A stretch of 64,000 bases of DNA from Thelonectria olida (Eukaryota > Ascomycota > Sordariomycetes > Hypocreales > Nectriaceae): positions 1,736,001 through 1,800,000 of the forward strand of contig JAGPYM010000007.1 in NCBI GenBank assembly GCA_020736575.1. Reading direction: 5' to 3'. Below are positions 23,432 to 34,129 of this stretch, in pieces. Position numbers and translations under genes: made by a program. The first letter of the stretch is position 1; each line of letters starts with the position of its first letter. Under the pieces are notes generated by a model. It was not told where the DNA came from. It searched no databases and saw nothing but the letters and a program-made list of their open reading frames with translations.

Positions 23432-24772
23432 ATGGCCGAGAACGACCCCTTCGCTGGCATTGACTCCATCGACTGGAAGTCCCTGAATCACGCTTACGGC
23501 TCTGCTGAAGATGTTCCAGACATTCTGCGCGAACTCCAGTCCTCGGACGAGAATGTGCGTGCAGGCGCCTACTGCGGTCTCTATAGCAATATCTTCCACC
23601 AAGGCACAAGATACGACGCCACTCCCTTTGCCGTCCCTTTCCTCTACAACCTCCTCGATGATCCTGCAACGCCCCAAAAGGATGAGCTCATGCAGCTTCT
23701 TGTCAGCCTAGCAATTGGCATTGTTTCCTACGATGAGCCCGTTGGAATGAACGTTGTCGCATGGCGGAATCACATCGCAAGCCTTCAGGATTCCGAGACA
23801 CAGCGACCAACGATGGTCAACTCGATGGCTGAAGTCGAAAAGGAACAAGGCCAGGCTGGGCAGGAGAAGGAAATATGCGATGATTCCGACAATGATTCCG
23901 AGGACGGGGACATGTTCGAGGACTATGACACCGAAGCCAGACTACTTTGTCCCCTCATAGAGTATCGATCATATCGGGCAGTACAAGATGGTATTGACTC
24001 CATATGCGCCCGTCTCCAGGATGAATCGGCCGTGGTGCGAGCAAACGCCGCCTACGCCCTGGCCTGGTTTCCGGACGTACAACAGAAGACGCAGGCGGCC
24101 CTTTTCGACCTCCTTGACCACGAGCAAGATGTCGGCGTGCGAGCGACAGCTTTGTTTTCCCTAGCCGTCACTCAAGCCATGACAGGGGACTTTTCAGAAA
24201 CCCAAGTGGTCCAGCGTTTGCGAGCCGTCAATTCCGATGAGCATTCCGACATCTTCATTCGATGGGTCAGCAGCCTCGGCCTCGTCAAGCTCAAGGCTTT
24301 TACTCCTGAACAGCTTTCCGATGTCATTCACAAACTGGCGGATGAATCATATCTCGAGGAGTATGAGCCCTCGAAAATAAAGGGCACGTCATTTGTTTTT
24401 GTCGACCACGGAGTCGCCGACTTGACTGCCTTGGCCGCCTTAGAAACCGAGTGTCTCAAAGGAAGCGAGTATCCAGAGCTGGCAAAGGCCATCATATCAG
24501 CCTTCAAGTCGTGCCGGGGCTTGAAATTATTGACACTGACGGAAACTGCTCTTCGGGTTGTATTTGACGGGGAGAAGCCTTCCAAGGAGCAGCGCTTTGA
24601 AGACTTTCACCCAGTGCAACAAGAACTTGTTGGAGAATTGGCTGTGGTGGATGAGACGAATTGGCACTTGCTGAACTTTTCGAGGGGGTTGCAATGTTGG
24701 AACTTGCCCCATGAGGAAGCAGAGATGCGAGAGTTTGCAAAGACCTGGCGGGATGTTCCCAGTAAGCTGTAG
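23432..24772 (+). CDS. HEAT-repeat domain protein
   Basis: Single exon; 446 residues from MAENDPFAGIDSIDW (a Met five codons upstream is less likely because the sequence around the chosen ATG, ATCATGG, is better). The N-terminal part (DILRELQSSDENVRAGAYCGLYSNIFHQGTRY) and the central part (ESAVVRANAAYALAWFPD, EQDVGVRATALFSLAV) are helical HEAT-like repeats. An acidic insert lies near residues 150-170 (DDSDNDSEDGDMFEDYD). The layout resembles intronless bacterial HEAT-repeat proteins as well as fungal ones. HEAT solenoids bind other proteins; no enzyme activity is expected. Confidence 0.88.
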   Translation: MAENDPFAGIDSIDWKSLNHAYGSAEDVPDILRELQSSDENVRAGAYCGLYSNIFHQGTRYDATPFAVPFLYNLLDDPATPQKDELMQLLVSLAIGIVSYDEPVGMNVVAWRNHIASLQDSETQRPTMVNSMAEVEKEQGQAGQEKEICDDSDNDSEDGDMFEDYDTEARLLCPLIEYRSYRAVQDGIDSICARLQDESAVVRANAAYALAWFPDVQQKTQAALFDLLDHEQDVGVRATALFSLAVTQAMTGDFSETQVVQRLRAVNSDEHSDIFIRWVSSLGLVKLKAFTPEQLSDVIHKLADESYLEEYEPSKIKGTSFVFVDHGVADLTALAALETECLKGSEYPELAKAIISAFKSCRGLKLLTLTETALRVVFDGEKPSKEQRFEDFHPVQQELVGELAVVDETNWHLLNFSRGLQCWNLPHEEAEMREFAKTWRDVPSKL

Positions 24773-25833
24773 AGCATTGGAGATCCTGGACCTTCCTGCT
24801 GGGATGGTAGTTAGGAGTTGATGCAGTGGCACGGTTGAAGAAAGGGGCGCCGTGTTGTTGACGAAATGGGGACAACTGGTAACCAAGATAGGTAGAAAGA
24901 AAGAAAGGCAAAAGTCTCAGAGACGATGAAATCGTTTACGTACTCACATCCCATCTCAGCCTTCAAGGTGTGTCAAGACTGGGCCTAGACCAACAGACCG
25001 GTCCCTCAAGCACGTTCGGCGAACAAGATCCCAGCCCGTTCGATGAGCAACGATCCCAGCACTACTCAACAGCTACAAGGCGACAGTGACAAAACCAACA
25101 GAGGATATGGCTCGTAAATGCCGCACAAAAGTCTTGGCCCGACTGAACGACTGCTCTCCAGCCCCGCCGTGTGGAGGTCGATGAACAGGTTTCTCGCTGT
25201 TGGCGACGTCGAGAGGACCCAGGCCGGTGAGCAAGGCCAATGGAGCCGCCGAGATGTCTGCTCCGACCTTTGAAATAAGCATATTCTTTAACTTGAAATG
25301 GCCTGCATTCCCGCATTTCGCAGTGGGGGTGACGGTAGGGATCTTCGCCGTGTGGAGAGAAGCTGGTGGTGAGAAACACCCTGATGGCCTCTGGGCGGCG
25401 GGACCCGAGAACCCGGATAGAGAACCGACGGACGAGTTTTTGCGAAGCCATCCATGGACGGCCGGACCGTAGGGAGGCTACCGGCTCTTCCGCGAGTCCT
25501 TATTCGTCGAGCTGTACGGGTTGTTGCTGATGTTGACCCCGCGCAGTCAAGAAACATGGCCGCGATCGAGCTTGAACGGCCCAGCCAACCCCCACTGACT
25601 CGACTCGAACTGCCCATGTGCTGACCGAGCCAAGAGGATGCAATGGAGCGAGAAACCTCGTTGGCAAGAGAAGCCACCCTTTCCACCTCTCTGGGTTCGA
25701 TCCATTTGATCGCGGCCATGCGAGCGCACCCAGATATAAATACCCGCACGCCTGGCTTGCATGAACCGGATCATCCCCATCAAGCAGTCAATCAACAAAC
25801 AGCCTCCCGCCTGCCTGCCAACTCAAGTTCAAG
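24773..25833. other. Intergenic, upstream region of the Asp f 2-like gene
   Basis: About 1.06 kb. GC-rich open frames on both strands here overlap one another and show no motif. The right end is the promoter of the downstream secreted protein. Confidence 0.45.
25735..25742 (+). promoter_or_regulatory. TATA box of the Asp f 2/Pra1-like gene
   Basis: TATAAATA 92 bases upstream of the ATG; a strong core promoter element, usual for inducible secreted-protein genes. Confidence 0.55.
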
Positions 25834-26810
25834 ATGATGTTCAAGTCCTCCGCCGCCGCTCTCCTGCTCGTCTCTGGCGCCCTCGCCTCTCCCATCGTCG
25901 CCCGGGAGGAGACTGCCACCAAGACGGTGTCTGCCACGCAGTCATCCGACACTCCCCAGGTCTACGACTGGTCCGCCGACTGGACCAAGTCGTACACCAT
26001 CCACCAGTCCTGCAACTCGACGCTGCGTCACCAGCTGCAGCACGGTCTGGACGAGGCTGTCCAGCTTGCCCAGCACGCCAAGGACCACCTGCTGAGGTTC
26101 GGCAATAGGTCTGAGTTTGCTCAGAAGTACTTTGGCAACGGCTCAACTGCCTATCCCATCGGCTGGTACGACCGTATCATCAATGCCGACAAGACGAGCA
26201 TGGTCTTCCGCTGCGACGACCCTGACCGCAACTGCGCCACCCAGGACGGTAAGTCTATAGACGTCTATCTTGACAAGTTTTGACGGTGCTAACTCGCATG
26301 GCAGAATGGGCCGGCCACTGGCGAGGTGATAACGCTACGTCGGAAACCGTCATCTGCCCTCTTTCTTTCGAGATCCGCCGATCTCTCAACTCTGTCTGCG
26401 GCCTTGGATACACCGTCGCCGCGTCCAAGCTCAACACCTTCTGGGCGACGGACCTGATGCACCGCATCCTTCACGTGCCCGTCATCAGCGAGTCCATCGT
26501 CGACCACTTCGCTGAGGACTACGAGACCGTGCTCGAGCTGGCCAAGACGGACCCTTCCAAGAGCCCCATCGACAGCGACACTCTCCAGTACTTTGCCATT
26601 GACGTCTACGCCTACGACATTGCTGCGCCCGGCGAGGGCTGCACGGGCGAGGTCGAGGCGACGGAGACGAGCAGCGACAAGGCTACTGCGACCACTGAGG
26701 CTGCCAAGGTGAGATAAGGGAGAGTCTTTGAGCGTTAGAGAATATTTGACTGACTAATTGGATCGTAGGAGTGCCACACTCACGACAATGGCGATGTCCA
26801 CTGCTCCTAA
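25834..26810 (+). CDS. Asp f 2/Pra1-type secreted zinc-binding protein
   Basis: Three exons: 25834-26248, 26305-26708 and 26769-26810; 861 nt, 286 residues. Signal peptide at about residues 1-19 (KSSAAALLLVSGALAS). The body carries the family blocks FGNRSEFAQKYFGNGST, MVFRCDDPDRNCATQ, WAGHWRGDNATSETVIC and FWATDLMHRILHVP, with H and D/E residues arranged like a zincin fold (DLMHR...HVP...DHFAEDY). The last 13 residues, ECHTHDNGDVHCS, sit on their own 42-nt exon and match the Cys/His zinc-binding tail of the family. Members such as Candida Pra1 and Aspergillus Asp f 2 are secreted zinc scavengers induced by zinc limitation and neutral pH. Unlike Aspergillus, no zinc transporter gene is next to it. 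Two adjacent Met codons could start it. Confidence 0.92.
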
Positions 26811-28143
26811 GCAGAGTTGACAATTTGACCCGACTTACCTTCTCTTAATTAAGCCCACCTTAATTGATAAATGTTATTAGACCTTTATTCATGGTATCCA
26901 TTGAACATTGAAGAGCTCGGACCGTGATTTGTGTGATGTGTACGAAGTAATAATGAAAAAAAGTTGGAATCGTCGGTGCTGATTCATTCGCGGGCTCAGC
27001 TTGGTGGGCTCCAGGGAAATACGAAATATGCGTGAAACACACATCTCAGATCACCCATTATCTGATCAGCATATCACATGAAACGAAACAAACAAAGGAC
27101 AGCGCCTCGGATTAACTAATGGCCAGGGAGCCCATCGATTCCAGCCACGAAGACAGCCGAGAGCATCCCACGTCACCAAAGTGGGTGGAACCAGAAAATG
27201 GGTGGCCAGGCATGGATGGTTGGGTTCAATTGGGCGTCACCAGAGAAATATTCACCCGGTGAGTATTCGTAAGTGCCTCTGCTCTGTGTTGTTTGTATCA
27301 GCTTCGTGCGTGTGCGTGTCAATGATAGATACCTCCATGTCGAGGCCTCGAAGTGACCACCACTCAATCTCAACAAACATCTGCACTCACCGATATCTAA
27401 CCATCATGACCTGCACAACAACAGCAAGGAAGCTTAGCTCCAAGAAAACCAAACTGATCATCGTCCCCCCCCAAGCCTAGCGGATGTGCAAATGGTCAAA
27501 TTCCCCACAGTCACCAACATGCGCCCCTGAGCCCTGACCGGAGCACAAAACGGTTGCCCTGGCTTCTCTTCCCGCCCGTCCCGGAAGCAAGGTCCAGTCC
27601 CTTTCCCTCATTCGTATGTAGCGCTGTCGAGATGATATGGCCTCATCATGGGCCAACACGACATTCAACATGCGTCATGGCGGAAATCATTCTGTGCCTC
27701 GCATGTACAACCTCTTCTCGCTTATTGTTATTAACGACAACATCTCATGTGCCACATGCTCTAATTAAACCAAATAAGCACCACCCAACAAACAAAACGG
27801 GTGCCAACTTGGAGCAATCCTACCCGCCACCAAAAGTGAAGCGCCTTGGTGCCCTCCTCGCCCTCCTCTGCCTTGGTCTAAGACAAGACCATGCATTGCG
27901 CAATGACAGCTGTCACCCATCCACCCTGGCCGACGGCCGCAGGGGGGTTGAAGCCCCGCTGGCAGCGATAGAGCTCAGGTGCTTTTTGGCCCAGGACGAG
28001 GAGAGAGCTGTTTGACCGCTTGTCTCTTTTCCCTTTCTCTCCAACACCTCTGTTTTTTCCTTTTCGTCGGTTCTTGTTTTCCTTTTCCTTTGCTTTGCTT
28101 TTGCTGTGCTGTGTGTGCTTTTTGCAAAGCTTCATCTGCAGCC
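26811..28143. other. Intergenic, promoter of the sphingolipid methyltransferase
   Basis: About 1.3 kb. The last 120 bases (28020-28140) are strongly pyrimidine-rich (runs of CT and TTTTCC), as is typical of strong fungal promoters. No other gene is supported. Confidence 0.5.
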
Positions 28144-29882
28144 ATGGCGTCCCAAGCAAACGGTCACCAAGCAAACGGTCACGCCCACCTGACTGGAGAT
28201 ATCGACTTCATCCAGACGCCTCCAGCTCCCAAGGAGACCCTCGGGACCGGAAAGCCGTGTGGAGTGAGGGTCACCGATGTAAGCAAGAAACTGCATTTCT
28301 CTGCACATGTGCAGATATTCACGGCAAAATGGACGAACGCTGACTGCTGCAAAAGCTCCCCGCCATCAAAAACGCTCCTCTCCCCGCCGACGGTCCCGGT
28401 CACGAGCAATTCTCGAATGTCCTTCTCTTCGGTGCGCTGATTGGGTTCCCGACATGGCTCTCGTGGAAGTTCGGCGGCGGCCTGAAGACGACCCTCTTCT
28501 TCAGCATCTTCACCACAGTCCCGGTCCTCGTTGCCGTCTGGTCCGTCCTGTCCAAGGTCAGCCCGCGCATCAACGAAAAGGTCCAATTGCCCGGTCGTCC
28601 CGTGGAATACTACCTGACCTTCAAGAACGCCGTGGACAAGGCGCGATGGAACGGCAGACACCGAATCCCCCTGCAGACTTTTTTCGAGCTGTACTTTAAC
28701 GGCGAGGTCGACTTCAATGGCGATGCCCTCGAAGTCATGGAATACCGACACGAATGGGCCAAGTTCAACTTCACCATTGATCTCTTCCGCTACATCCTGT
28801 TCACATTTGCCCCCGATGTTATCCTGCATCACCGATCCCAGGACGAGGACCAGGTCCGGCCCAACTATGATCGCGGCAACGACCACTACGCTTGGTTCCT
28901 GGGCCCTCGTATGATCTACACCTCGGGTGTTATTTCCGACCCTACTCGCGAGGAGACACTCGAGGAAATGCAGGACAACAAGATGGCCGTCGTCTGCGAG
29001 AAGATCGGGCTCAAGGAAGGCGATCGCGTGCTCGACATCGGATGCGGCTGGGGAACATTGGCCAGGTTCGCGAGCGTCAACTACGGCGCCAGCGTCACCG
29101 GCGTCACCCTCGCCCGCAACCAGACGGAATGGGGCAACGACGCGCTCCAGAACGCCGGTGTGTCTTCGGCCCAGAGCAGGATTCTGTGCTGCGACTACCG
29201 CGACATTCCCGACCAGAAGTTTGACAAGATTACCCAGCTGGAAATGGCCGAGCACGTGGGTGTTCGCCGGCTGACGACCTTTTTCAAGCAATGCTACGAG
29301 ATGCTCGAGGACGACGGCACCATGTACGTGCAGCTGTCTGGTCTGCGAAAGGCGTGGCAGTATGAGGACTTTATTTGGGGGTTGTTCTTGAACAAGTACA
29401 TTTTCCCAGGAGCCGATGCCTCGACGCCACTGAGCTTCTACGTCGGCTGCCTCGAGAGCGCTGGATTCGAAGTCAAGAGGTGAGTGTTTGGCCAGTGACA
29501 CTACAACGTGAAGGAGGAGCTAACGCTTTGATCAGTGTTGACACCGTCGGCGTCCATTACTCGGGCACCCTTTGGCGATGGTACCGCAACTGGCTGGGCA
29601 ACGAGGACAAGATCAACGCCAAGTACGGCCAGCGATGGTTCAGAGTACGATCACCTTTCCAACCAATCCAATTACTTGCACGCTAACAATGAATAGATCT
29701 GGGAACTCTTCCTGGCCTACTCGACCATCGCGTCCCGCCAGGGCTCTGCGACTTGCTTCCAGCTCGTCGTGGTGAAGAACCTGAACTCGACGCACCGCAT
29801 CGACGGCGTCACTTCTCAATACGGCCTTCAGGGCGCTATTGCCGCCAGCAAGCTTGCTGGGAAGGCTGTCTGCCCCAAGTAA
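28144..29882 (+). CDS. Sphingolipid C9-methyltransferase
   Basis: Four exons: 28144-28278, 28356-29479, 29536-29644, 29697-29882; 1554 nt, 517 residues, the usual family length. The N-terminus is hydrophilic, then two hydrophobic segments near residues 65-110 (VLLFGALIGFPTWLSW, FFSIFTTVPVLVAVWSVL) anchor it in the ER. The SAM-binding motif VLDIGCGWGTLARFA lies near residue 267, in a cyclopropane-fatty-acid-synthase fold domain that also shows GVTLARNQTEW and QLEMAEHVGVRR. It transfers a methyl group from S-adenosylmethionine to C9 of the sphingoid base of fungal glucosylceramide, which affects growth and, in several fungi, virulence and plant-defensin sensitivity. The start is supported by conserved exon 1 phase. 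The name rests on overall similarity in architecture. Confidence 0.93.
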
Positions 29883-30691
29883 GCAAGGGCAGCAGTAATA
29901 TAGATGGTCGGGTGGCGCCCTCACCGCAATGGCTTTTGGTGTAGGGTAGCCACACCGGCTTTATCGCGCAGCATCATGGAGGGATTTGAAGGGTTCAATT
30001 CTGTGACTGGGGAGCAAGCAGCTTCAGGGTTAATGACGGCGAGCAGCGTTCTTTCTGCGTGAAGGTTTCGATGAGGAGTTTGGGCAAGGAAAATGCGTTT
30101 ACCCTTTAAGTCAGCCTTTGTCAGAACACGGTGGGAGGAAGAAGTGGAAGTCTATTGGAAGATAACATTTATGTAGCACATGTATACGAATCAGGACAGC
30201 GACGGTCGGAGAATGAATAGCAAAGCCTTGTGGCAGAGTGTTTCCTTTCCCAAGGTGTTTCTACGCTCTTCCAGTCGTTCCGATCCATGTGAGGGTGAAC
30301 GCCCATGCACAACCATGATACGGTGCAATCTCTTTCACCTACCTCGGGGATGGAGCTTACCATTGACGTGGGATTAACCTAAGATAGGAATGAGGCAAAA
30401 GATCATTCCCCGACCCTTTCCTATCTTCCCTTAGATCCTCAACAGGGTGTTTCCTTTCCCACCTCTGCCTCATATCTACATCTCTAGCTTCACCGTGGTG
30501 GAGCAAATCTCCACCGTCATCGCCATAAAGCCTTCGTACTCCGCTAGTAGCCGTTGGTCTCGGGAAAGATTGCCATAAGTTGGAGCTTCAACACCAGGTT
30601 TGAGTGTTTGAGGCAATTGTTACGTGCCCGTCTTCCACTCACTCGACCCCGTCAAGCACCGCCGAGTATCAACCCCTCTGAAGCTAGAAAT
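29883..30691. other. Intergenic, no gene seen
   Basis: About 800 bases between the methyltransferase and the bZIP gene; nothing recognised. Confidence 0.5.
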
Positions 30692-32444
30692 ATGGCCTCT
30701 GGGATTGCGGGTCGTCCTTCAGCTGATGCTGGCACCAATGAGGAAAAAAAGAAGTAAGACATGTCTTAGGCCAACTCCCGACTTGCTTTTGGAGAGGACC
30801 GGGGGTGGTGCATATTTGTCAGGACAGGGGCTGTCACTTCAACACTTGGCATCAACCACTGACACCAGTTTCTGCCTGGTAGGAAGCTTCGGGATCGGAA
30901 TCGTCTATCTCAACGAACCTTTCGTCGCCGACAGGCAGAAGAGCTGAGAGAACTGCGCGAGCGCGTCAACGCCGAAGGGAGACCAGAGAACGAGCAAGTT
31001 ACTGCTCTCCAGCAGGAGAATGCTCGTCTAAGAAAAAAGCTTGTCGAAGTGCAGACAAAGCTTTCCAGGGTCGTCGCAAACTGTCAGCTGCTCACGACCG
31101 ATATAACGAAAACGCTCGATGAGCCTGCTTCGGGCGATGACGCCGTTCAAGACGTTGAAGCGGAGATGGAGGCGCCGACACCGGGTGGTTTCTCGCACAG
31201 GAGAAGTGCTTCACTTGAGAATACAGCACCGTTTCCATGTCCTCACCAAGATGAACCCGCAAATTTGTGGGAAGCTGCAGTTGTGCCATACAGGAGACCG
31301 AGTTTACAAGACTCCATCGCCAGTAGGTTTTTTCAACCAACCAAGTTTTGGCCAGAGTTGACCGTTGTCTTAGTAGATGAGCCCGCACAGATGATGATCA
31401 GGGGTGAGCCGCCTGCCAGGGGACTTGACTGTCAACAGATACCAAACATATGGACGCACGAGTATCAAATGGGCCTGGAGCCATATCGCAATGCCATTAC
31501 AGCCACCGAGGAAGTCAACCGAATCCTTGGGAAGGAGTGGCCACAGTCTAACTCCCCCTTCTCTGACCACATTGATGTGCTCCAGACACTTCTAAAAGAC
31601 AAGCTCAACACGACCATGTTTCTCCCTCATTTACAAGAGCCGACGCCAAGGTGCTTCCAGCATGCCCCGAGCCTCCTCGCCAAACACGATGGCTAATCGC
31701 TCTTCCAGGCTTTACCAGACAGTCCTCACCGTCCTGGCGATGTTCAACAGCATGACTCGACCGGACGTCATGGCCTGGTACGCCAGGACTCGCTTCTATC
31801 ATATAGTCGAGCTTACAGCCTGGCAACTGTTCCCTTCCTCGGGCACTTACCGGAGGCTTCACGAGAGATATCGACCTACCCCCATGCAGATACAGTTCCC
31901 CAAACACCCTCGTGTCATTGATTGGATTCCCTTCCCGCACATTAGAGACCGTCTCATCCAGCTCCACGCGGCCAATCCCAACATTGACCAAATCTTTTGC
32001 GACGCAGTCAGCGGATACGTGGTCGAAGCCATCATGTCGGACTTGATTCTCGACGCACCCAGCATCAGAGTGTACATACGCGTCACCGACCTGATCACGA
32101 CCATGTCGATGGCCCCCAGCGGCCAACCGACAGAAGAAACGATAATGCCGGCGCCCGACGTTCAGTCGCTCTTTGGAAGGCCCGAGTACGCGACAGCCGC
32201 ATTCAAGTTTCTCAACATGAACCGAGGCGCCTCGTACTACAAGATCGATCCGGCCTTTTTCGGCAAGTATCCTGAGCTCTACGACGGCGCCAGCCCGATG
32301 ATGGGCAGCGGGACACCTCTAAAGCCAGACCTGCAAGCTCGTCTGACATGGCCGAAGCCTCTGAACTCGACAATGGTCGAGACATATCGGAGCTTTATTC
32401 ACTTTTCGCTCGACGCTGCGGATACGATTCCACCCGTGACTTGA
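30692..32444 (+). CDS. bZIP transcription factor with C-terminal DUF3425-type domain
   Basis: Three exons: 30692-30753, 30883-31650, 31709-32444; 1566 nt, 521 residues, introns of 129 and 58 nt in phase. The basic region spans the first splice site: KKKK, then LRDRNRLSQRTFRRRQAEEL, containing the N-x7-R signature; a leucine-zipper-like coiled coil follows (LRELRERV...LQQENARLRKKL). The C-terminal part (TVLTVLAMFNSM..., FYHIVELTAWQLFPS, HPRVIDWIPFPHIRDRL) is the DUF3425 domain found after bZIP regions in many filamentous fungi. It is a nuclear DNA-binding regulator; targets unknown. Threonine aldolase follows 400 bases downstream on the same strand. Confidence 0.9.
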
Positions 32445-32852
32445 CTTTGAGAGCGAGTTTTTGGCATGGATCGGGGAAACGCCTCATGTATCTAGGAAGC
32501 TGTGCGCGTGTGTGCCCGGTGCGTGCGATAATGATTCGGCAGAGGGGCACAGCGAATTGCCATAAGACACTCTACGTGAAGGAAGCACGTCAGCGAATCT
32601 TGAGTAATTGATCTCTCAATGACCCACTCTCGATGATTGACTAACACAATGAGTGACTAACAATCGGGATGCTTCATCACGATGTCTATATGTGGGCCGA
32701 TAAGGTGGATGACCAGTGGGGGGTGATGGATGCATAGATGCATAGAGGAGTAGGTATATACGGACTATATCAGTTGGCCATCTCACGGTTCTCGGGAGGG
32801 AGGTTGTCGGACAGACACCGTTGGAGCCTCCTTCTATCACGCCTATCTCGTC
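32445..32852 (+). promoter_or_regulatory. Intergenic region with promoter of the threonine aldolase gene
   Basis: About 400 bases. TATATA at 32755-32760 lies about 95 bases upstream of the aldolase ATG. Nothing else was recognised. Confidence 0.4.
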
Positions 32853-33950
32853 ATGGCCAAGTCAATCTCTGCCGAGAAGCAAGCAAAGTACAGCTTCCTC
32901 GACGACTACAGCGAAGCCATCCACCCTCTTCTCCTCGAGGCCATCTGCGCCGGAAACCACACACAAGAAACCGGATACGGACACGACACATACTGCGAGC
33001 AAGCTCGACAGCGCATCAGGAGCCATCTCGGCCGCGGCGATGTTGGCATCTTCTTCGTCCCCAGCGGCACCTCAGCCAACGCCATCTCGATAGCCTCCTG
33101 CCTGCGCCCACACGAAGCCGTCATCGCCGCCAGCTCCGGCCACATCGTCACGCGGGAGACGGGCGCCGTCGAAGCCAGCGGCCACAAGATCATCAACGCG
33201 ACGCCCGACAACGGCAAGCTCACGCCCGACATCATCGCGCGCGCCCTCGACGAGAACTGGCACTTCCCGCACATGGCCAAGCCGCGCATGGTCTACATCT
33301 CCAACGCCACCGAGATCGGCACCATCTACACCAAGGACGAGCTGCGCGCCATCAAGGACCTGTGCGAACGGAGACACTTGCTGCTGTTCCTCGACGGAGC
33401 GCGCATCGGCGCCGCGCTGGCGTCCAAGGCAAACGACATGACCCTGTCCGACGTGCTGGAGCTGACGGACATCTTTTGGATCGGCGGCACCAAGAACGGC
33501 GCGTTGCTGGGCGAAGCCGTCGTCGTCAAGGACCCCAGGCTGGCCAGCGAGTTTGAGTTCTACGTCAAGCAGCACGGGTCGCTCCTCGCCAAGAGCCGCG
33601 TCATGGGCGTGCAGTTCGCCGAGCTGTTCCGCGAGAACCTCTACTTCGACCTCGCGCTGACGGCAAACCTAGCGGCTGAGAAGCTCTCGGCCGGGATCGA
33701 GGAGGCGGGCTTCTCGGTGCACGCAGCGACGCAGACGAACCAAGTGTTTGCCGTGCTGCCGTTGGGGTTGATCAAGCGGCTGCAGGCGGCGTACACGTTT
33801 TACGTGTGGGAAAAGGTCGGGCATGACAAGGCTGTAGTGAGGCTGTTGACGACTTGGGCGACGAAAGAGAGGGAGATTGATGGGTTTATTGGGGTGGTGC
33901 GGGAGTGGGCGCGATTCGAGGGCCACGATGGTCCATCTGCCAGGCTCTGA
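32853..33950 (+). CDS. L-threonine aldolase (PLP-dependent beta-eliminating lyase)
   Basis: Single exon, 365 residues, the normal length for the family. It cleaves threonine or allo-threonine to glycine and acetaldehyde. The PLP-binding lysine is in IGGTKNGALLGE (near residue 214). Other family blocks are FVPSGTSANAISI (phosphate-binding loop), YISNATEIGTIYTKDEL and LFLDGARIGAAL, in which the Asp contacts the pyridine ring. The first residues (MAKSISAEKQAKYSFLDDYSE) are a normal aldolase start. It points towards the P5C reductase gene, with stop codons 179 bases apart; both enzymes belong to amino-acid metabolism but not to one pathway. Cytosolic. Confidence 0.94.
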   Translation: MAKSISAEKQAKYSFLDDYSEAIHPLLLEAICAGNHTQETGYGHDTYCEQARQRIRSHLGRGDVGIFFVPSGTSANAISIASCLRPHEAVIAASSGHIVTRETGAVEASGHKIINATPDNGKLTPDIIARALDENWHFPHMAKPRMVYISNATEIGTIYTKDELRAIKDLCERRHLLLFLDGARIGAALASKANDMTLSDVLELTDIFWIGGTKNGALLGEAVVVKDPRLASEFEFYVKQHGSLLAKSRVMGVQFAELFRENLYFDLALTANLAAEKLSAGIEEAGFSVHAATQTNQVFAVLPLGLIKRLQAAYTFYVWEKVGHDKAVVRLLTTWATKEREIDGFIGVVREWARFEGHDGPSARL

Positions 33951-34129
33951 AGAATGGTCGCTCTGATTACGAAGTACATGACACAAAAGAAAGGATACTT
34001 GACATCCGTGGCATATATATGAAATAACAGCGTTTAGAACTCTTGGCCTCTTTCGTGGCTGTCGAGGAATGATTTGTTTGTTGTTTATTATTTTTATTTT
34101 ATTTTTCCTTTTCCTTTTCTCGCATCCAT

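Noticed and set aside
25841..26146. Minus-strand frame opposite the Asp f 2-like gene
   Set aside because: Arg/Ser-rich shadow of a strongly biased coding exon.
28179..29501. 440-residue minus-strand open frame opposite the sphingolipid methyltransferase
   Set aside because: It runs antisense through clear exons of the methyltransferase and through an intron. The composition (V, E, G and D rich without motifs) is that of a codon-bias shadow.
31605..32126. Minus-strand 173-residue frame opposite the bZIP gene
   Set aside because: Antisense to a recognisable DUF3425-type region; no motif of its own.
32738..33556. Plus-strand 272-residue Arg/His-rich frame over the threonine aldolase
   Set aside because: Out-of-frame shadow of the aldolase gene, with no domain and an implausible composition.
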